This document shows, piece after piece, positions 23,742-26,696 of a DNA stretch of 26,696 bases (position 1 is its first letter; the number at the start of each line of letters is the position of its first letter). Both the position numbers and the translations under genes were made by a program. Source of the DNA: Hyphomicrobiales bacterium (GTDB lineage: Bacteria > Pseudomonadota > Alphaproteobacteria > Rhizobiales > Beijerinckiaceae); assembly GCA_028290125.1 (NCBI GenBank), contig JAQGKM010000216.1:1-26696 (forward strand), in the 5' to 3' direction. The notes below the pieces were generated by a model that worked only from the letters and a program-made list of their open reading frames with translations, searched no databases and was not told the origin of the DNA.

Positions 23742-24935
23742 ATGGCCTTCATTCCCCCGAGCTACGATGACATCATCGCCTCGCGTTACGCGACGGCCCT
23801 GCCCTCCGACTGGGTGTCGCCCTCGACAGAGACGCGCAATTACTTTCAGGCCATCGAGAACATGATTAAGGTGTTCGCCGTGAAGCCCGGCGAGCAGATG
23901 CTGTTCCTCACCGATCCGCTGCTCGACCGCCGCGTGGTGGACGCCATCACGGGCGTCGCCAATTCACGCGGCGTGTTCCCGCGCGAATACATGGCCGACA
24001 CCACGCAGATCATGGATTGCCCGGAAGAATGCCGCGCCATGGTGGAGAAGGCCGATCTCGTCGTGTCGTCGTGGTTCTGCTCCGTCAATGCGCCCCTGTT
24101 CAACAAGCTGCGCAAGGAGAAGGGCCAGCGCTGGGTGAAGATCACCTATTTCCGCAACCTCGACCTGCTGCACACGCCGCAGGCGCGCTTCCCCGTGGAA
24201 CTCGTCGGCGAGATCATCCGCGCGACCGCGCGCATGTATCCCAAGACCGAAGATTTCACGATGGCGTTCTCGGATCCGCGCGGCACGGACCTGCACATCA
24301 AGTTCAAGCCCGAGATGGTGAAGAACCTGCATCAGGGCAATCGCTGGCGCGGCAAGGACATCGCCGATGAACCGGGCTGCTACGTGCACTACCTGCCGAC
24401 GCACGGCCCCAACATCTACGACCGCACCTGCTTCAAGCGCGAACCGGGCGCGCATGCCGACATGCAGGGCGTCGTCTATCCGCAATGGGCGGTCGGGTTC
24501 AAGAAGCCGTTCACCGAAAAGATCGGCATCGAATACAAGGACGATCTCGTCGTGAAGGTGCACGGCAAGTCGATCGAGGCGGAAATCCTGCGCGACATGC
24601 TGGTCGGCGTGAACGCGCACCTGCATGAACTCGGCTGCGGGTTCAATCCGAAATATCCGCGCTTCAAGGCCTATCCGGCGGGCTCCAATGCGCCCGGTTG
24701 CCTGCACTTCGGCACGGACAGCGACAAGCGCAGCGAATTCATGAACCGCATGGTGCCGCGCTGGGAAGAGCCGCACACACATCAGGATTGCGTCGCCTTC
24801 GACATGACCGTGAAGCTCGGAAACACGACGCTGATCGACAACGGCTTCCTGATGGCGCTGCGCGATCCGCAGGTCGTCGAAGCGGCGAGCAAGTATGGCG
24901 ATCCGGTCGAACTGCTGGAAGCCTTCGTGGAATAG
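23742..24935 (+). CDS. M29 aminopeptidase/NicX-like metalloenzyme
   Basis: A 397-residue cytoplasmic protein resembling the M29 aminopeptidase fold, which also contains 2,5-dihydroxypyridine 5,6-dioxygenase (NicX). Shared late features: HELGCGFNPK (295-304) with Glu296, a CLHFGTDSD block (320-328), and an HxD pair His347-Asp349 in HTHQDCVAFD followed by NTTLIDNG. At the first site M29 peptidases carry Glu and NicX carries His, so this protein is peptidase-like there, yet overall it is only a distant relative of either. AAAGGA gives the ribosome site. It is followed closely by two periplasmic binding-protein genes in the same direction, which suggests it acts on the imported compound. The specific reaction is unassigned. 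Confidence 0.7.
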   Translation: MAFIPPSYDDIIASRYATALPSDWVSPSTETRNYFQAIENMIKVFAVKPGEQMLFLTDPLLDRRVVDAITGVANSRGVFPREYMADTTQIMDCPEECRAMVEKADLVVSSWFCSVNAPLFNKLRKEKGQRWVKITYFRNLDLLHTPQARFPVELVGEIIRATARMYPKTEDFTMAFSDPRGTDLHIKFKPEMVKNLHQGNRWRGKDIADEPGCYVHYLPTHGPNIYDRTCFKREPGAHADMQGVVYPQWAVGFKKPFTEKIGIEYKDDLVVKVHGKSIEAEILRDMLVGVNAHLHELGCGFNPKYPRFKAYPAGSNAPGCLHFGTDSDKRSEFMNRMVPRWEEPHTHQDCVAFDMTVKLGNTTLIDNGFLMALRDPQVVEAASKYGDPVELLEAFVE

Positions 24936-24972
24936 CACGCGACACAAGAAGAACGACGCACGGGAGGACGAC

Positions 24973-26052
24973 ATGAAAGCTGCAGGCCTTCTCGCGGCCT
25001 CTCTGCTTTGCGCCAGCGCAACGGCAGCCGCGGCGCAGACGCCTTTCTACCAGGGCAAGGTGCTCACGCTCCTGATCAACTACGGTGTCGGCGGCAACGC
25101 CGACACGGAGGCGCGCGTCTACCAGCGCCACCTCGCCCGGCACATCGCCGGCAAGCCCGACATCATCATCCAGAATGCGCCCGGCGCCGGCGGCTTCACC
25201 GCGATGAACATGCTGGGGCTTGGCATCAACATAAAGCCCGACGGACTGACGGCCGGGTATTTCACCACCAGCGCGATCGCGCCGCTGATCGACGACCCCG
25301 CGCTGCGGGTGCGGATGAACGACTTCGCGATTATCGGCGGCGCGCGCGGCTGGAACATGGTCTACGCGCGCAAGGACATCGTGCCGGGCGGGCTGCAGAA
25401 GCCCGAAGACTTCATCAAGGCGAAGGCGATCTATCTCGCGGGCTACAGCCGCGCCTCATCGCATGACACGCGCCTGCGCCTCGCGATGGAAATCTTCGGC
25501 CTGCCCTACACGGTCGTCACCGGCTTTCCGGGCACGGCGCAGATCAACAAGGCCATGCTGCAGAACGAGGTGAATCTCAGCGGCTCCTCGCTGCCCGGTT
25601 ACATGACGCAAGTGATGCCGCAACTCATGCAGACCGGCGTCGGCGTCCCGCTGTTCCAGTATCCGGTCGTCGGCGCCGACGGAAAGCCGGCCGGCAATCC
25701 CGCGCTCGAAAAGTTCGGCATGGACTCGATGGACAAGGTCTACGAACGCGCGTTCGGCAAGCCGCCGTCCGGGCCGAAGTGGGACGCGCTCCTCCTGATG
25801 AGCGACATCGCCACGCAGATGCAGCGCGGCCTGATGCTGCCGAAGGCGGCGCCTCCCGCCGCGGTGGACGCCCTGCGCACCGCTTTCGACGAGTTGAGGA
25901 AAGATGCGGCCTTCATCGACGATTACAAGAAGGTCACCAGCGAAGAGCCCGATCTCGTGCCCGGCAAGGATCTCCTGCCGCTGTTCGAGCGCATCGACAA
26001 GGTCGATCCCGCCATCAAGAAAGTGCTGCGCGACTCGATCGGCAACGACTGA
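24973..26052 (+). CDS. TctC-like solute-binding protein, tandem copy 1
   Basis: 359 residues from ATG at 24973 with GGAGG 6-8 nt upstream. A Sec signal (about 1-21, ending AAAAQ) precedes a mature region FYQGKVLTLLINYGVGGNAD, then IIIQNAPGAGGFTAMNML, both TctC/Bug-like, although the family's usual YP-x-(K/R)P-I opening is altered. It is a divergent branch of the tripartite tricarboxylate transporter receptor family. No membrane subunits are visible, but the operon continues past the window. It is 37 bp after the M29/NicX-like gene and 18 bp before a second binding protein, so the three are probably one transcript. Confidence 0.85.
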   Translation: MKAAGLLAASLLCASATAAAAQTPFYQGKVLTLLINYGVGGNADTEARVYQRHLARHIAGKPDIIIQNAPGAGGFTAMNMLGLGINIKPDGLTAGYFTTSAIAPLIDDPALRVRMNDFAIIGGARGWNMVYARKDIVPGGLQKPEDFIKAKAIYLAGYSRASSHDTRLRLAMEIFGLPYTVVTGFPGTAQINKAMLQNEVNLSGSSLPGYMTQVMPQLMQTGVGVPLFQYPVVGADGKPAGNPALEKFGMDSMDKVYERAFGKPPSGPKWDALLLMSDIATQMQRGLMLPKAAPPAAVDALRTAFDELRKDAAFIDDYKKVTSEEPDLVPGKDLLPLFERIDKVDPAIKKVLRDSIGND

Positions 26053-26070
26053 TCGTCAGGGAGGAAAGCC

Positions 26071-26696
26071 ATGTGGAAGAGCAGTCTCGCCGCCGTCTTT
26101 TGTCTCTCGGCGCTGTCCGCGCATGCCGAGCCCGTGGCTGATTTCTATCGCGCCAAGCAGCTGACGGTGATCGTCGGCTACGGACCCGGCGGCGGCTATG
26201 ATCTCTACGCACGCCTCCTGGCGCGCCACATTTCGCGTCACATGCCCGGTGCGCCTGCGGCCATCGTGCAGAACATGCCGGGCGCCGGCAGCCTTCGCGC
26301 CGCCAACTTCATCTACAACACGGCGCCGCGCGACGGCACGGCCTTCGGCATCTTCGCCCGTAACGTGCCGCTCATGGGCCTGTCGGGCCACAATGCCGCC
26401 GTGCAGTTCGATCCGCGCAAGTTCAACTGGATCGGCTCGTCGTCGAGCTTCGCCGACGACGCCTATCTGATGTTCGCCCGCAAGGCGGCGACGCATGCGA
26501 CGATCGATGCCGCACGTGATCCGAAGGGCGCGCCGATCATCCTCGGATCGACCGGCGAAGGATCGCCCGGCTACGATGTGCCGAACCTGCTGCGCGACGT
26601 GCTGAAGCTCAATCTGAAGATCATCTCGGGCTTTCCGGACGGCGGCTCGGTCAATCTCGCGGCCGACCGCGCGGAGGTCGACGGGCGCATGGTCGA
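26071..26696 (+). CDS. TctC-like solute-binding protein, tandem copy 2 (truncated by window edge)
   Basis: 208 codons are visible from ATG at 26071, which follows an excellent ribosome site AGGGAGGAAAG; the rest lies outside. A short Sec signal (about 1-19, ending SAHAE) is followed by FYRAKQLTVIVGYGPGGGYD, ARLLARHISRHMPG, IVQNMPGAGSLRAANFIYN and GSTGEGSPGYD, recognisable as the same branch as the preceding gene but clearly diverged. Two adjacent receptors may deliver different compounds to one transporter or act as a heterodimer. TctA/TctB genes may lie downstream. Confidence 0.85.
   Translation, partial: MWKSSLAAVFCLSALSAHAEPVADFYRAKQLTVIVGYGPGGGYDLYARLLARHISRHMPGAPAAIVQNMPGAGSLRAANFIYNTAPRDGTAFGIFARNVPLMGLSGHNAAVQFDPRKFNWIGSSSSFADDAYLMFARKAATHATIDAARDPKGAPIILGSTGEGSPGYDVPNLLRDVLKLNLKIISGFPDGGSVNLAADRAEVDGRMV

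Overview
The window is high-GC, densely packed bacterial DNA. Strong third-position G/C bias gives long open antisense frames over almost every gene. Gene content suggests an alphaproteobacterium, most likely Hyphomicrobiales (Bradyrhizobium/Bosea/Beijerinckiaceae-like): LigAB-type protocatechuate dioxygenase, many TctC/Bug-type binding proteins, a Crp/Fnr regulator with a C-terminal winged helix, and an NMT1-type ABC importer. This placement is an inference from protein character, not from a search. No rRNA, tRNA, insertion sequence, integrase or CRISPR array was seen. The window looks like a chromosomal catabolic region for aromatic or organic acids.

Layout. (1) 1-2314, minus strand: a Crp/Fnr-type regulator, then ligA, ligB and a truncated alpha/beta hydrolase, closely spaced. 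(2) 2650-7548, plus strand: a Tat-exported dienelactone-hydrolase-like protein with its own terminator, a Tat-exported TctC-type binding protein, an SGNH-like lipoprotein, and an iron/polyamine-type binding protein translationally coupled to a diheme cytochrome c. A strong bidirectional terminator follows at 7567-7600. (3) 7619-17683, minus strand: a ten-gene run transcribed leftward. In order it encodes an extradiol ring-cleavage dioxygenase (VOC fold), a binding-protein-like protein without signal peptide, ABC permease, ABC ATPase, exported ABC binding protein, CapA-like metallophosphatase, two MmgE/PrpD proteins, an FAH-family hydrolase and an enol-lactonase-like alpha/beta hydrolase. (4) 17825-19090, plus strand: a divergent LysR-type regulator with two N-terminal helix-turn-helix domains. 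The 141-bp divergent gap holds a good dyad candidate for its operator. (5) 19093-21291, minus: a multicopper oxidase. (6) 21480-22376, plus: a methylisocitrate lyase-like PrpB. (7) 22373-23272, minus: an ornithine cyclodeaminase/mu-crystallin family protein. (8) 23742-26696, plus: an M29/NicX-like metalloenzyme followed by two tandem TctC-like binding proteins, the last cut by the window edge.

How it may work together (inference). The ten-gene operon looks self-contained: import by an NMT1/SsuABC-type ABC system, extradiol cleavage of a catecholic ring, C-C or lactone hydrolysis by the FAH and alpha/beta hydrolase enzymes, and handling of a tricarboxylate-like or unsaturated acid intermediate by the PrpD-family proteins. 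The substrate cannot be read from the sequence. The best candidates for something undescribed are this operon as a whole, the double-HTH LysR regulator, the signal-less binding-protein homologue inside the ABC operon, and the CapA variant with an altered metal motif.
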